From the IMG/VR virus record IMGVR_UViG_3300010354_000544, positions 1 through 26,271 of that record: a stretch of 26,271 nucleotides of DNA, one strand, 5' to 3'. Numbering within the stretch: position 1 is the stretch's first letter; every line of letters begins with the position of its first letter. A model generated the notes under the pieces. The model was given only the letters and a program-made list of their open reading frames with translations, was not told the origin of the DNA and did no database searches. Positions 14,356 to 21,897 of the stretch are shown here, piece by piece. The translations under genes and the position numbers were made by a program. Source of the stretch: a virus.

Positions 14356-15138
14356 TTATTTTTCCTTATCCCATTGTGACCATTTTGAACACGGTGAATC
14401 AAACGGACATCTTTTACAGTAATAGGTTAACCCTCTTCTAGGAGCAAAGATCTTTTTATTCTCCATTGAGGACACCCAGTATTCTAGTGACTTAATGTCT
14501 TCTTGATATATGTCAAACGTTTGAAGTGAATGCTTAGAAGCCATTATATCATAGTATCCAAATTTAGTATTACCAATTTGGCCCTTGTTCTTATGTACAT
14601 AGGCGTAATACATTGATATAAAATCTACATTATAAAGATAATGATGAGAGTCTTTGTAATTAAAAACCCATTTTACAACATGAATATTATTATCTTTTAA
14701 ATAAATTAAATCAAATTCATCTGTCAAAATAGAATAACCCATTGGAACCGTATACTCCTCTGATATTCCAAGTGGGATAATAGATTCATCTTGAAAAAAC
14801 TCACAAAAAGATAATAAAACTCCTGCTGCTTTTGTTGTTAAGCTTGACATATTTCCATATGCGCTTTCGTGCTTATCGTTAATAATGTCTTGAGCTGACG
14901 CATTTTTTGGAAACCAAAGTTTCTCCCACCTATTTAAAAGAGCTGAATACGATGGAGTAATTCCACCTTGTTTTTTGTATAGATAAAAATTTATTACATT
15001 TTTTAATGTGTTTTCAAACTTTTCTGTTAATATGTTTCTAGCTACAACTGCTTCTGGCATTTTTTGAACATGCCTGTAATCATATAAAAGTTCGCACGTT
15101 TGAAAGTCTTTGATTCCAGCTGAATTTACTTTAACCAT
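14356..15138 (-). CDS. RecB/Cas4-like protein with degenerate nuclease site (260 aa)
   Basis: Follows the Cas4-like plan: a first Cys in IKDFQTCELLYDY, a beta sheet core (YSILTDEFDLIYLKDNNIHV), and a C-terminal group CKRCPFDSPCSKW that with the first Cys could hold an iron-sulphur cluster. The core Asp is kept (TDEFDL), but the usual D/E-x-K is V-V-K-W-V here, so the nuclease may be inactive or modified. It overlaps the helicase stop by one base and precedes the HD hydrolase. A structural or loading partner of replication is possible; the RecB-like paralogue at 7183-7978 has an intact site. Confidence 0.7.
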   Translation of the reverse strand: MVKVNSAGIKDFQTCELLYDYRHVQKMPEAVVARNILTEKFENTLKNVINFYLYKKQGGITPSYSALLNRWEKLWFPKNASAQDIINDKHESAYGNMSSLTTKAAGVLLSFCEFFQDESIIPLGISEEYTVPMGYSILTDEFDLIYLKDNNIHVVKWVFNYKDSHHYLYNVDFISMYYAYVHKNKGQIGNTKFGYYDIMASKHSLQTFDIYQEDIKSLEYWVSSMENKKIFAPRRGLTYYCKRCPFDSPCSKWSQWDKEK

Positions 15139-16586
15139 TAAGAAAAATCTCCTCCAAGTAAGTCGTCAAGTATAGATGAATTATTATATATGCTATCTGG
15201 TACAACTTCATAGTCTTCATATGATTTTGTTGCATCGTTATATCTAACCAGCGGAGGATCATACACAAATGTAGATCCAGTAATTCTATTCTTTGGTATC
15301 TGCAGTTGCATTACGTAGTCCTCTTCGGACTCGTCGCCAGAAGCTAATTTCTTATCGGTTATGAATATTGTAACCGCACACTTTTGCTGAATGGCCAAAG
15401 AACCACCAGTATCTGACTGCTGGACAACCTCTCTCTTTTCTTTCATTCTATTGGAGTTTTCTTGCGCAGTTATTATCATCACGCAGTCCATGTCTCTAGC
15501 TAGTTTTTCTAAACGAACCATCATTTCTTCAAATTCGCCCCATCTTGGCTTTCCTTTTCCACCTCTAGTAAACATAGATTGTATTGTATCTATTACAATT
15601 ACATCAGGAAGCTTTGAGTTATGTCCCATAATATCTCTTAACCATCTTTCAAGATCCTCAAAGTATGGAGTTTCTGGGTCATGTCTAACCATAAATCTTT
15701 CACCCCAAGACTCTAGTCGATCTTTAAAAAGAGCAACATACTTCTGTTTATCTTCTGGGCTCCAACTACTAGCTTCAGAATAAATATTTTTTCCTATTAT
15801 TTGAGTCATTAAAACTCTTTCCCAGTGAGAAACAGCTTCTTCAAAGTTAACAAACAAAGCTGAATAACCTTTGTCTACCCAATTGTTAACGAGGCACTTT
15901 GCAAAAGTTGACTTACCTTTGCCGGATGGAGCTATAATCGCATGAACAGCTCCCTTAAAAAATCCGCCATTGTCAGTATAGCCCATAGCTCTATTTAATG
16001 ATTTAAATTGAGTTGGAAGAAAGTTTGGTATGACTAACAATTCTTCTGCTCTAGAAGATATATCTAAGGCTGTTGTTATATTTTCTAATGGATCGTAATT
16101 AATCTGACTTTCTAATTCTCTAATCTTTTGAGTTAAGATAGATATTCTTTCTATATCCTCATCTGATTTGTTTGATTTCTGTGTAATTAAAACCTGAAGC
16201 TCTTGAAGGTAATCAATTTGCTTTCTTTTATTTGCCTTATGTTCAACTAATTTTAATATAGATTCAGAACTAGATAAATCCATTTTCATCAGGATTGAAA
16301 ACATAGTTTCAACACCAGGTTCGCCACCCAAAGCGTCATAGATTTCTGTTTCCGTTTGCAGCCAAGACTTGAAAGCTATTGGGTCGACTATCGATAACTG
16401 TGTTGCTTTGTAATAAGAAATTAAAGCATTGTAGAACTCATATATGCCGTTCTCTCCATGGTTAATCCCGACTATATTAGAATTTAAATTCTCATTAAAA
16501 AATTTAATTGCCCCATCCTTTCTTAGGCATAGGGCAAAAATCTGATATTCTAAAGGAAAGTTATTTGGATTTTCTTCTGTTGTCAT
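15138..16586 (-). CDS. DnaB-type replicative helicase (482 aa)
   Basis: RecA-like C-terminal ATPase: Walker A APSGKGKSTFAK near residues 220-230, a glutamate in LFVNFEEAV, Walker B DVIVIDTIQS near 328-337 with Asp 333, then an Asn/Gln switch region (IITAQENSNRMKE) and a basic finger (PKNRITGSTFVYD). The N-terminus (1-110) is helical as in DnaB/gp41. Unwinds DNA ahead of the primase and polymerase encoded downstream. The start at 16586 overlaps the upstream endonuclease gene by 26 bases; MTTEENPNNF begins the protein. Confidence 0.9.
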   Translation of the reverse strand: MTTEENPNNFPLEYQIFALCLRKDGAIKFFNENLNSNIVGINHGENGIYEFYNALISYYKATQLSIVDPIAFKSWLQTETEIYDALGGEPGVETMFSILMKMDLSSSESILKLVEHKANKRKQIDYLQELQVLITQKSNKSDEDIERISILTQKIRELESQINYDPLENITTALDISSRAEELLVIPNFLPTQFKSLNRAMGYTDNGGFFKGAVHAIIAPSGKGKSTFAKCLVNNWVDKGYSALFVNFEEAVSHWERVLMTQIIGKNIYSEASSWSPEDKQKYVALFKDRLESWGERFMVRHDPETPYFEDLERWLRDIMGHNSKLPDVIVIDTIQSMFTRGGKGKPRWGEFEEMMVRLEKLARDMDCVMIITAQENSNRMKEKREVVQQSDTGGSLAIQQKCAVTIFITDKKLASGDESEEDYVMQLQIPKNRITGSTFVYDPPLVRYNDATKSYEDYEVVPDSIYNNSSILDDLLGGDFS

Positions 16587-17214
16587 TTTTCTTTTTCAGC
16601 TCTTTGTATCTTTTTTTCTTGCTATCATTATAGCTCTTTTTTCTTTCTTGATAATAACTATTCTTAACAATACTTGGCTTTTTAATTTCCTTAGAAGGTT
16701 TATTTGGAGAGTTTCTAATTGCAGAAATCATTCTCTCATAAACTGCTTCTTCTGTAAGTTTATCGTTGTACCTAAATACAATTAAAGCAATTCCGAGCTC
16801 TTCGCATCTGGCTATCTTTTTATTATCTCTCGCTACTGCGTCTTCAAAGTCTTCTCTAGATTTAAAAAATCTACCAGTAAAATAAAAATGTTGACGACCG
16901 TGATACTCTGCTCCTATCTTATACTTTGGACAGTAAACATCAAGTTTCAATCTATCGCCTAAGTGATACTCATTGAGTATCTCTTCGTTTGGCAAGAGCT
17001 TTTGCATTACTGCTGTTAGTGCTGCTTGACCTCTTGACATCTTTCTATGGCTTTTCTTAAGCCAAGAAAGTCCATGTTGATTTATTTTTTTGTTTAAAGT
17101 CTGTATAGAGCAATCTAATTCTTTTGCTATATCAGTTAAAGATAACGAGCTATCCAATAAAAGGTCAACCATGTACTCGATATCGTCGCCATCGAGAAAT
17201 TCTGACTTTTTCAT
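16561..17214 (-). CDS. HTH plus PD-(D/E)XK-like endonuclease (217 aa)
   Basis: Residues 24-52 form a helix-turn-helix (SLTDIAKELDCSIQTLNKKI). The middle contains RLKLDVYCPKYKIGAEYHGR and QHF, with Asp, Glu and the G-R-Q-H pattern of Vsr/DUF559-type nucleases, and then a helix-strand (KIARCEELGIALIVFRYND). The C-terminus is very basic (KKKRYKELKKKNDNRRKSK). Phages often carry such free-standing or homing-type nucleases; DNA repair or junction cleavage is possible too. Located upstream of the helicase. Confidence 0.75.
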   Translation of the reverse strand: MKKSEFLDGDDIEYMVDLLLDSSLSLTDIAKELDCSIQTLNKKINQHGLSWLKKSHRKMSRGQAALTAVMQKLLPNEEILNEYHLGDRLKLDVYCPKYKIGAEYHGRQHFYFTGRFFKSREDFEDAVARDNKKIARCEELGIALIVFRYNDKLTEEAVYERMISAIRNSPNKPSKEIKKPSIVKNSYYQERKKSYNDSKKKRYKELKKKNDNRRKSK

Positions 17215-17218
17215 TATC

Positions 17219-17845
17219 TTATTTATTTGCTATTGTAAATAATTTTCCAAAATCTAATATAGATATATTTGAATTTTGCCAAACTCTACTCGCTAAAGCA
17301 GGAGCTAGCACTGGGCAATCAAGTATACAATGGTCAATCTGCCCATCCAGCTGAATAATCTGACTAGACACTTGATCTAACCTATCGTAGAAATCATTAT
17401 ATGGAACATGGATATGATAAGTTGGGTTTCCAATTAGCTTTTGTGTTAGCTTTTTATCGTGAAAAGAAACAACTAAATTTTTACTGTTCTTAATGTAGAA
17501 ATTAACAAAATCATCAAAAATATCTTTTCTATTTAAGAAATAATATTCAAACATCCCGGCATCATAAATTACTGAGTCTTTAAATCCGTTTAAAGAAGAT
17601 ACGTTTACATCTTCGTTTGAATGTAATAGGAAATTTGGAACACATTTCATAAAGTTTTTATCAGATGTTTCCATTGAATTTAAAATAGCTTTTGTAAAAT
17701 TTTTTGGCGGTCTTTTATCTGGAGAAATCTTTCCAGCAGCTGCTAAGACGGCTGACTTAGAAAATCCAACATAAGAAAATCTCTGCCTATTGGACATTCT
17801 ATATGTCAACTGCTTAATCGTTTCTTTGGCTCCTAATGTTTTCAT
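17219..17845 (-). CDS. Possible GT-D-like glycosyltransferase (208 aa)
   Basis: No certain family. Central residues YDAGMFEYYFLNRKDIFDDF and the C-terminal DCPVLAPALASRVWQNSNIS followed by ILDFGKLF recall the GT-D fold, where a hydrophobic strand leads to A-L-A-x-x-x-W and an I-D-x-G end. It overlaps the upstream GT2 glycosyltransferase by 4 bases (ATGA-type junction), consistent with a joint role in sugar transfer to a phage structure, DNA or host surface. The assignment is from pattern memory; profile search would decide. Confidence 0.5.
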   Translation of the reverse strand: MKTLGAKETIKQLTYRMSNRQRFSYVGFSKSAVLAAAGKISPDKRPPKNFTKAILNSMETSDKNFMKCVPNFLLHSNEDVNVSSLNGFKDSVIYDAGMFEYYFLNRKDIFDDFVNFYIKNSKNLVVSFHDKKLTQKLIGNPTYHIHVPYNDFYDRLDQVSSQIIQLDGQIDHCILDCPVLAPALASRVWQNSNISILDFGKLFTIANK

Positions 17846-18552
17846 TGTAATTCTACCTTTTTATCTCCGAAGATACCCCACGGTATCAAGACTGGTGACT
17901 GATCTTTTATTGAATTGATATGATTAATGTTATGGAATTTTCCATTGTCTATAGTTGTATATCTTTCGTACTTGGCTTCCTTATCTTCATCTCTAAGGTA
18001 GCCAAGATGCTGCATTATTATACCTGATTCTAGCCAGAAGTTTCTATTTCTAACCCATTGCATTACATACACTGGCTCAGAACCGCACGCTAAAACTTTG
18101 TCTAAATAAACTCCGCCATCATTATACCTAAATATACGCATCGTATTATGTGGTGCCCACATTTTGTCAACCCTATAACCTTCGCTATTCCACATTTCAT
18201 ATCTTCTGACGTTAACAACATCGTACGGTGACATTTTTAATGTTTCTTCTATTGAAGAATTATCTAGTGTATATATTTTTTCGTCTGCATCTATCGCAAC
18301 AATCCAGTCTCCTGGCTTTGCGTGTTTTGAAAGATTTGACCAAGCTTCAGACCTTAATTGCCCCTCATGCTTAATGAATAAATTCTCTGAAGTAGAATAC
18401 ACTTCAGCATACTTTCTAGCTATATCTGGAGTGCCATCAGTTGAACAATCGTCTGTAAATATTATTTTGTCTACTTGATTTGATAGTCTTTTTAAAGACT
18501 CTTCTAGGTATCTATTTTCTTCGTTTCTAGCTACCATTAAACCGTAAATCAT
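17842..18552 (-). CDS. Family 2 glycosyltransferase (236 aa)
   Basis: N-terminal GT-A fold: MIYGLMVARNEENRYLEESL, then the nucleotide-sugar motif TDDCSTDGTPDIARKY and the D-x-D-like AIDADEKIYT, which binds metal and the UDP-sugar. The middle has MWNSEGYRVDKMWAPHNTM and an aromatic region. Such enzymes transfer a sugar to an unknown acceptor. The upstream end is separated from the 60-aa gene by a terminator (18572-18610), so it needs its own promoter or read-through. An AAAGGAAAAG ribosome site lies before the ATG. Confidence 0.85.
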   Translation of the reverse strand: MIYGLMVARNEENRYLEESLKRLSNQVDKIIFTDDCSTDGTPDIARKYAEVYSTSENLFIKHEGQLRSEAWSNLSKHAKPGDWIVAIDADEKIYTLDNSSIEETLKMSPYDVVNVRRYEMWNSEGYRVDKMWAPHNTMRIFRYNDGGVYLDKVLACGSEPVYVMQWVRNRNFWLESGIIMQHLGYLRDEDKEAKYERYTTIDNGKFHNINHINSIKDQSPVLIPWGIFGDKKVELQ

Positions 18553-18571
18553 TACTTTTCCTTTGTTAAGA

Positions 18572-18610
18572 AAAAATGGGAGAGTAGCACATGACTACTC
18601 TCCCATTTTT
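18572..18610. terminator. Strong bidirectional hairpin terminator with 16-bp stem
   Basis: Arms 18572-18587 and 18595-18610 are perfect complements around a 7-base loop, flanked by A and T runs. It ends the 60-aa gene transcript on the minus strand. Confidence 0.92.
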
Positions 18611-18625
18611 AACTACTGATTAAAA

Positions 18626-18808
18626 TCAGATTTCAATTTGCTTGCGAGCCTCTACTGCTGAGATGCGCTCAACATCAGTCGTCTTCAAGATGACTTCACC
18701 CTGAACTCCACGACGACCCGATGCAAGCTTCTCTGCGTCAGCCTTATTGTTGGCCTTAACGACCACAACAGACTCAACAGTAAAGTACTTGAACTTATTG
18801 TCTGACAT
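18626..18808 (-). CDS. Insulated small protein (60 aa), apparently highly expressed
   Basis: MSDNKFKYFTVESVVVVKAN begins a beta-strand-rich protein, followed by NKADAEKLASGRRGVQGEVI and a C-terminal helix ERISAVEARKQIEI. Codons are richer in G/C at third positions than in neighbours (GTC, CTC, ATC, GGT CGT CGT), similar to the 6978-7151 gene and typical of strong expression. A strong ribosome site (AAAGGA) precedes the ATG and a 16-bp terminator follows, making it an insulated unit with a possible promoter inside the upstream gene (TTGCAG, 18 bases, TAGAAT). Unknown function; the strand pattern resembles short DNA- or RNA-associated phage proteins. Confidence 0.72.
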   Translation of the reverse strand: MSDNKFKYFTVESVVVVKANNKADAEKLASGRRGVQGEVILKTTDVERISAVEARKQIEI

Positions 18809-18825
18809 AATTACCTTTTCCTTTG

Positions 18826-19242
18826 TTAATTAGCTGGATAATGTATTGCGATATATTCTATCGCATCTTGCAGGTTATCTGCAAGTTTTGTTGCCATATA
18901 TTTCATGTATACCCTACTTTTATAGTGGGGCGAACACATGACCACTGACGGTTGACCGTGGATTTTTGCCCACGCAAGTTCAAAGTCAGTACCTATATAT
19001 GCGCGATCTTTAAGCATGTATTCGACTAGGAGTATATCTGCTTTTTTTTGTAAAAACAAATTTTTTTGAGCTACTTCTTCTGGAGACATTTCATTTAAAT
19101 CCTCTGGAATAGCCGTAGGATCCAAGACCTCATAACCAAGAAACTCTAAAGACTTAGTTGCTGACTTTCTCCAATGAATTGCATAGTCGCCTACGTAATC
19201 CATTGCTCCTGATAAAAATACTTTTACGCTCATACTGGCCAA
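18826..19242 (-). CDS. Nucleoside 2-deoxyribosyltransferase-like protein (138 aa)
   Basis: The Rossmann-like fold begins VFLSGAMDYV, with GYEVLDPTAIPEDLNE after it, then a helix, KKADILLVEYMLKDRAYIGT and DFELAWAKIHGQPSVVMC. The S-G-A/M start, the D-P turn and the G-T-x-x-E-L-x-x-A motif are those of nucleoside deoxyribosyltransferases, whose catalytic residue is the Glu in the last motif. These enzymes exchange bases on deoxynucleosides; a phage could use one in salvage or base modification. It overlaps the dimer-glycosylase-like gene by 13 bases. Confidence 0.75.
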   Translation of the reverse strand: MASMSVKVFLSGAMDYVGDYAIHWRKSATKSLEFLGYEVLDPTAIPEDLNEMSPEEVAQKNLFLQKKADILLVEYMLKDRAYIGTDFELAWAKIHGQPSVVMCSPHYKSRVYMKYMATKLADNLQDAIEYIAIHYPAN

Positions 19243-19634
19243 TGATACTCTAAATTTGTTGGCTCGTCAAAATATTGGGAATAATATTCGTAATCTTTAC
19301 GAAGTAAATTTGATCTGTGCGATCTATGAAATTCTTTACCACCAAACCATGGTGGCATTTTTATGTCACGCATATTAATTACTTCAAGCTGCATGGTATT
19401 TTTATAGCCCCTACCAATCCACTCTTCTATTGTAAGATTTTGATAGAGTTTTAGCGCTTCTTCGTAACCAGCCCACATGCGAGTAACTGGGTGATTTCTC
19501 CAGCCTTTTGTAGGCGTTCTATCAAGAAGTATGTTAAGAACTTGAAATGTTTCAACTCTTTGTTTTCCTAGTCTCCTATAGTCTAAGACCTTTACTGATT
19601 GAAGAAAATCATCATATGGAAGAAACGTTTGCAT
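19230..19634 (-). CDS. Pyrimidine-dimer DNA glycosylase-like protein, MSMEG_6728 type (134 aa)
   Basis: Begins MQTFLPYDDFLQSVKVLDYR, with LGKQRVETFQVLNILL and GWRNHPVTRMWAGYEEALK following, then EWIGRGYKN. This is the pattern of MSMEG_6728-family proteins, related to T4 endonuclease V-like pyrimidine dimer excision enzymes (Pyr_excise). Length is usual for the family. A DNA repair role is likely but not demonstrated for this subfamily. Overlaps the SNase stop by one base. Confidence 0.8.
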   Translation of the reverse strand: MQTFLPYDDFLQSVKVLDYRRLGKQRVETFQVLNILLDRTPTKGWRNHPVTRMWAGYEEALKLYQNLTIEEWIGRGYKNTMQLEVINMRDIKMPPWFGGKEFHRSHRSNLLRKDYEYYSQYFDEPTNLEYHWPV

Positions 19635-20035
19635 TATTTGTCCTTTTTAAACTCTGTCCAAGTTTTATCGCCAACACCAAAGTATTCTTTAGCCAAGCCG
19701 GCTGTGACCAAATCTGTGTTTAAGCAGTTTCCGTCTTTATCCCATACCTTGGCTAACACTCTACCATACTTTTCGTTTTTATCTATTACTGTTTCTATTT
19801 TAACCCAATGCCCTGCTTTAGTCAACCACTGATCGGTAAACTCCTTTGCTGCGAGGCCAAGTTTTTTTTCTTCAATATTAGAAGTGCGACTTTCTGGTGT
19901 ATTTACACCGTATAGTCTAACGCGACCCTTTTTCATTACATCGAAACCAAGATCAATAATGATATCAAAAGTATCACCATCAACTACTTTTTTTACTTCT
20001 GCGTTATATATCCATGGATTTAATTTGTCGCTCAT
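19634..20035 (-). CDS. Staphylococcal-nuclease-like (thermonuclease) protein (133 aa)
   Basis: OB-fold nuclease: AEVKKVVDGDTFDIIIDL contains the metal-binding Asp, RVRLYGVNTPESR the active Arg and Glu, and EKYGRVLAKVWDKDG the second Arg. LVTAGLAKEYFG completes the fold. No signal peptide, so it acts inside the cell, cleaving DNA or RNA to nucleotides. In an actinophage-like context it may take part in host DNA breakdown that feeds the nucleotide genes nearby. ATG 20035 lies 2 bases after the glycosyltransferase stop. Confidence 0.92.
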   Translation of the reverse strand: MSDKLNPWIYNAEVKKVVDGDTFDIIIDLGFDVMKKGRVRLYGVNTPESRTSNIEEKKLGLAAKEFTDQWLTKAGHWVKIETVIDKNEKYGRVLAKVWDKDGNCLNTDLVTAGLAKEYFGVGDKTWTEFKKDK

Positions 20036-20037
20036 AA

Positions 20038-20862
20038 TTAATCTCTTTCTATTCCAAAATGATCACATGCTTTTCTAAATATTTCTCTAGAGATAGGGAA
20101 GTAGTGATCTACGTGACTTACACCTTCTCCTGGTTTAGCTGATGATGCATGCCAACTGTGGCCAATTGAAACCGAACCATCATAAACAACATTATAACCT
20201 AAATGTCTTGCAAAATATGAACACCAAGTTTCTTCATAATAATGAGGAGTAGGCAAAAATGCTCCCTCTGCTTCCGGATGAAGTTTCCTATATTCTTGGT
20301 TATTGGTCATTGCGTCCCATACTTCTCTTCTTATAAAATACGCAGAACCAGAAACTGTTACGCATTCTAATTGATCCCTAAACATAGTATCGTCTTTGTC
20401 ACTAACCATCCAGCCTCTCATAACTGGTTTTGATCCTGTTCCAGTTATACCTGCGTGAGTTACTCTTCCGTATTCATCTCTTTGTTTTGGCCCTAAAATA
20501 TGTATGTCTGGATTATTGTCAAATATTTCTTGAATTTTATTTACATCAGAGTTTTTCATCCAAACATCAGAATTCAACAATCCAATTATATTTGAATTAC
20601 CTTTAGATGCCATATAATTGCACGCTGCAGAATATCCTATATTCTTTCTGAGGAATAGATTTTCTATATTATATGTATGACCTTTGGTTCTAATAAATTC
20701 TACAAAGTCATCACTAGAGTCATTGTCTGTTATGTAGAGTTTCCAGTTGAGCGCGCCATTTGAACTGTCTAAATCACTATGCAGGTCGTCCAAAAAACGC
20801 TGCATTAGTCTTCTTGTATTGTGGTTTACCACGCATAGGTCTATCATTATTCTTAGTCCCAA
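20038..20862 (-). CDS. Family 2 glycosyltransferase, rhamnosyltransferase-like (274 aa)
   Basis: MIDLCVVNHNTRRLMQRFLD starts the GT-A fold, then YITDNDSSDDFVEFIRTKG, NIGYSAACNYMASKG, and GLLNSDVWM, the metal-binding D-x-D counterpart (N-S-D). The later part has ECVTVSGSAYFIRREVWDAM and HYYEETWCSYFARHLGYNVV (E-E acid/base region), which are typical of GT2 rhamnosyltransferases. It overlaps the upstream 80-aa gene by 10 bases. Acceptor unknown: DNA, virion protein or host wall. Confidence 0.88.
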   Translation of the reverse strand: MGLRIMIDLCVVNHNTRRLMQRFLDDLHSDLDSSNGALNWKLYITDNDSSDDFVEFIRTKGHTYNIENLFLRKNIGYSAACNYMASKGNSNIIGLLNSDVWMKNSDVNKIQEIFDNNPDIHILGPKQRDEYGRVTHAGITGTGSKPVMRGWMVSDKDDTMFRDQLECVTVSGSAYFIRREVWDAMTNNQEYRKLHPEAEGAFLPTPHYYEETWCSYFARHLGYNVVYDGSVSIGHSWHASSAKPGEGVSHVDHYFPISREIFRKACDHFGIERD

Positions 20863-21095
20863 TCATCAAAGTAATCGTTATCTTGTGGATTAAAAGTATT
20901 TTCATATGAAGCGTTTCTTATGAAAGTTGCACTGCTTACCAAGTGATTCTTTTGAGCTTTATCTTCTGTATTCTTGGCGAGTAACTCTAACGCTTCTGCT
21001 ACTTTAATAAAGAAATCACTATCTGCTTGGATATATGATTCTTGTGCTTTGATTTTTAAAATTACTTTCTTTTTTGCTTTTTCTTTTTTACTCAT
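20853..21095 (-). CDS. Unknown helical protein (80 aa)
   Basis: Starts MSKKEKAKKKVILKIKAQES, a basic head, followed by a long helix with ALELLAKNTEDKAQKNH and an acidic tail NPQDNDYFDDWD. Charge separation and helix content suggest a small interaction or DNA-associated protein. It overlaps the genes on both sides (8 and 10 bases) in the nucleotide/glycosyltransferase operon. Not recognised. Confidence 0.65.
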   Translation of the reverse strand: MSKKEKAKKKVILKIKAQESYIQADSDFFIKVAEALELLAKNTEDKAQKNHLVSSATFIRNASYENTFNPQDNDYFDDWD

Positions 21096-21282
21096 TTTCT
21101 TCCACTTTATGAATACACAGGTTGTTTGTGTCTGGTTCTAATGTTATAAAATATATCTTCTTCTTACTTACATCAACACCACTTGGTGGTGGAGATTCTA
21201 ATGCGATCTTTTTTGATGAGCAGCCAAACACTTGACTGACTCCATCATAAAGAACTATATAGTTTAACTTAGATGCTGGCAT
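21088..21282 (-). CDS. Unknown small protein (64 aa)
   Basis: MPASKLNYIVLYDGVSQVFG begins a mostly beta protein with CSSKKIALESPPPSGVDVSK and an end IHKVEENE. No domain recognised. Overlaps the dCMP deaminase by 14 bases and the next gene by 8, so it is translated with them. Confidence 0.6.
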   Translation of the reverse strand: MPASKLNYIVLYDGVSQVFGCSSKKIALESPPPSGVDVSKKKIYFITLEPDTNNLCIHKVEENE

Positions 21283-21727
21283 CTGATATTTCTACCGTTT
21301 CTATTCCTGATTTATTGAGGAAAGTTCTTATTTCTTTCCATTTAATATATGTAATATCATTTATATAGTATATTTTCTTTATTGTAGTATTTGCAATGAG
21401 CTTAGCACAGTCAAAGCATGGCGGTCCATTTATATATATTTTTTTTGCATTTGATGTGTAGTCACTATGCAGTAGGGCGTTAGCCTCTGCATGCACTGCT
21501 ATGCAATTGTCGTAGTTTGATCCGCTTGGGCTATTTTCTTGCAGTCTTGGACAGCCACCGTCTTCGCAATGAGCGTGTCCGGATGGCCCTCCATTGTAAC
21601 CAAAGCCAACTATATGATTGCAATCATCAACTAAAACTGCTGCGTATTTCTTTTTTCCGCATGTTGAAAATATCTTTGACGCCTGAACGCAAAGGTTAAT
21701 AAATTGAATATCTTTTCTATTTATCAT
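21269..21727 (-). CDS. dCMP/cytidine deaminase-family protein (152 aa)
   Basis: The zinc site is complete: HAEANALLH (His and catalytic Glu) and GPPCFDCAKL (two Cys). The N-terminal helix INLCVQASKIFSTCGKKKYA and the strand AAVLVDDCNHIVGFGYNGGP are those of the dCMP deaminase family, which makes dUMP for thymidylate synthesis; an extra HCEDGGCPR is a second potential metal site as in the T4-type enzyme. ThyX is encoded just upstream, which fits a dCMP to dTMP route. Overlaps the small membrane gene by 4 bases (ATGA). Confidence 0.9.
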   Translation of the reverse strand: MINRKDIQFINLCVQASKIFSTCGKKKYAAVLVDDCNHIVGFGYNGGPSGHAHCEDGGCPRLQENSPSGSNYDNCIAVHAEANALLHSDYTSNAKKIYINGPPCFDCAKLIANTTIKKIYYINDITYIKWKEIRTFLNKSGIETVEISDASI

Positions 21728-21897
21728 TGTAAATATCTAGTAAATATACCTAAAACAATGCCTAAGACAATACATATAAATATTAATTGATTTCTTAATC
21801 TGACGTTTGCAGTGTTTGCTTGGAGATAAAAGTGTAAAGATATTAACCAATTTAAAAAAAATGAAAATACCACTATAAAAAATATATCTAATATCAT
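21724..21897 (-). CDS. Small membrane protein with two hydrophobic segments (57 aa)
   Basis: MILDIFFIVVFSFFLNWLIS is the first hydrophobic segment and LIFICIVLGIVLGIF, near the end, the second; a short polar loop with QANTANVRLRN connects them. Start overlaps the ThyX stop (TAATG), and its stop overlaps the deaminase ATG (ATGA), so translational coupling is strong. It may be a small membrane regulator, a holin-like protein or a host-membrane factor; nothing specific is visible. Confidence 0.65.
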   Translation of the reverse strand: MILDIFFIVVFSFFLNWLISLHFYLQANTANVRLRNQLIFICIVLGIVLGIFTRYLQ

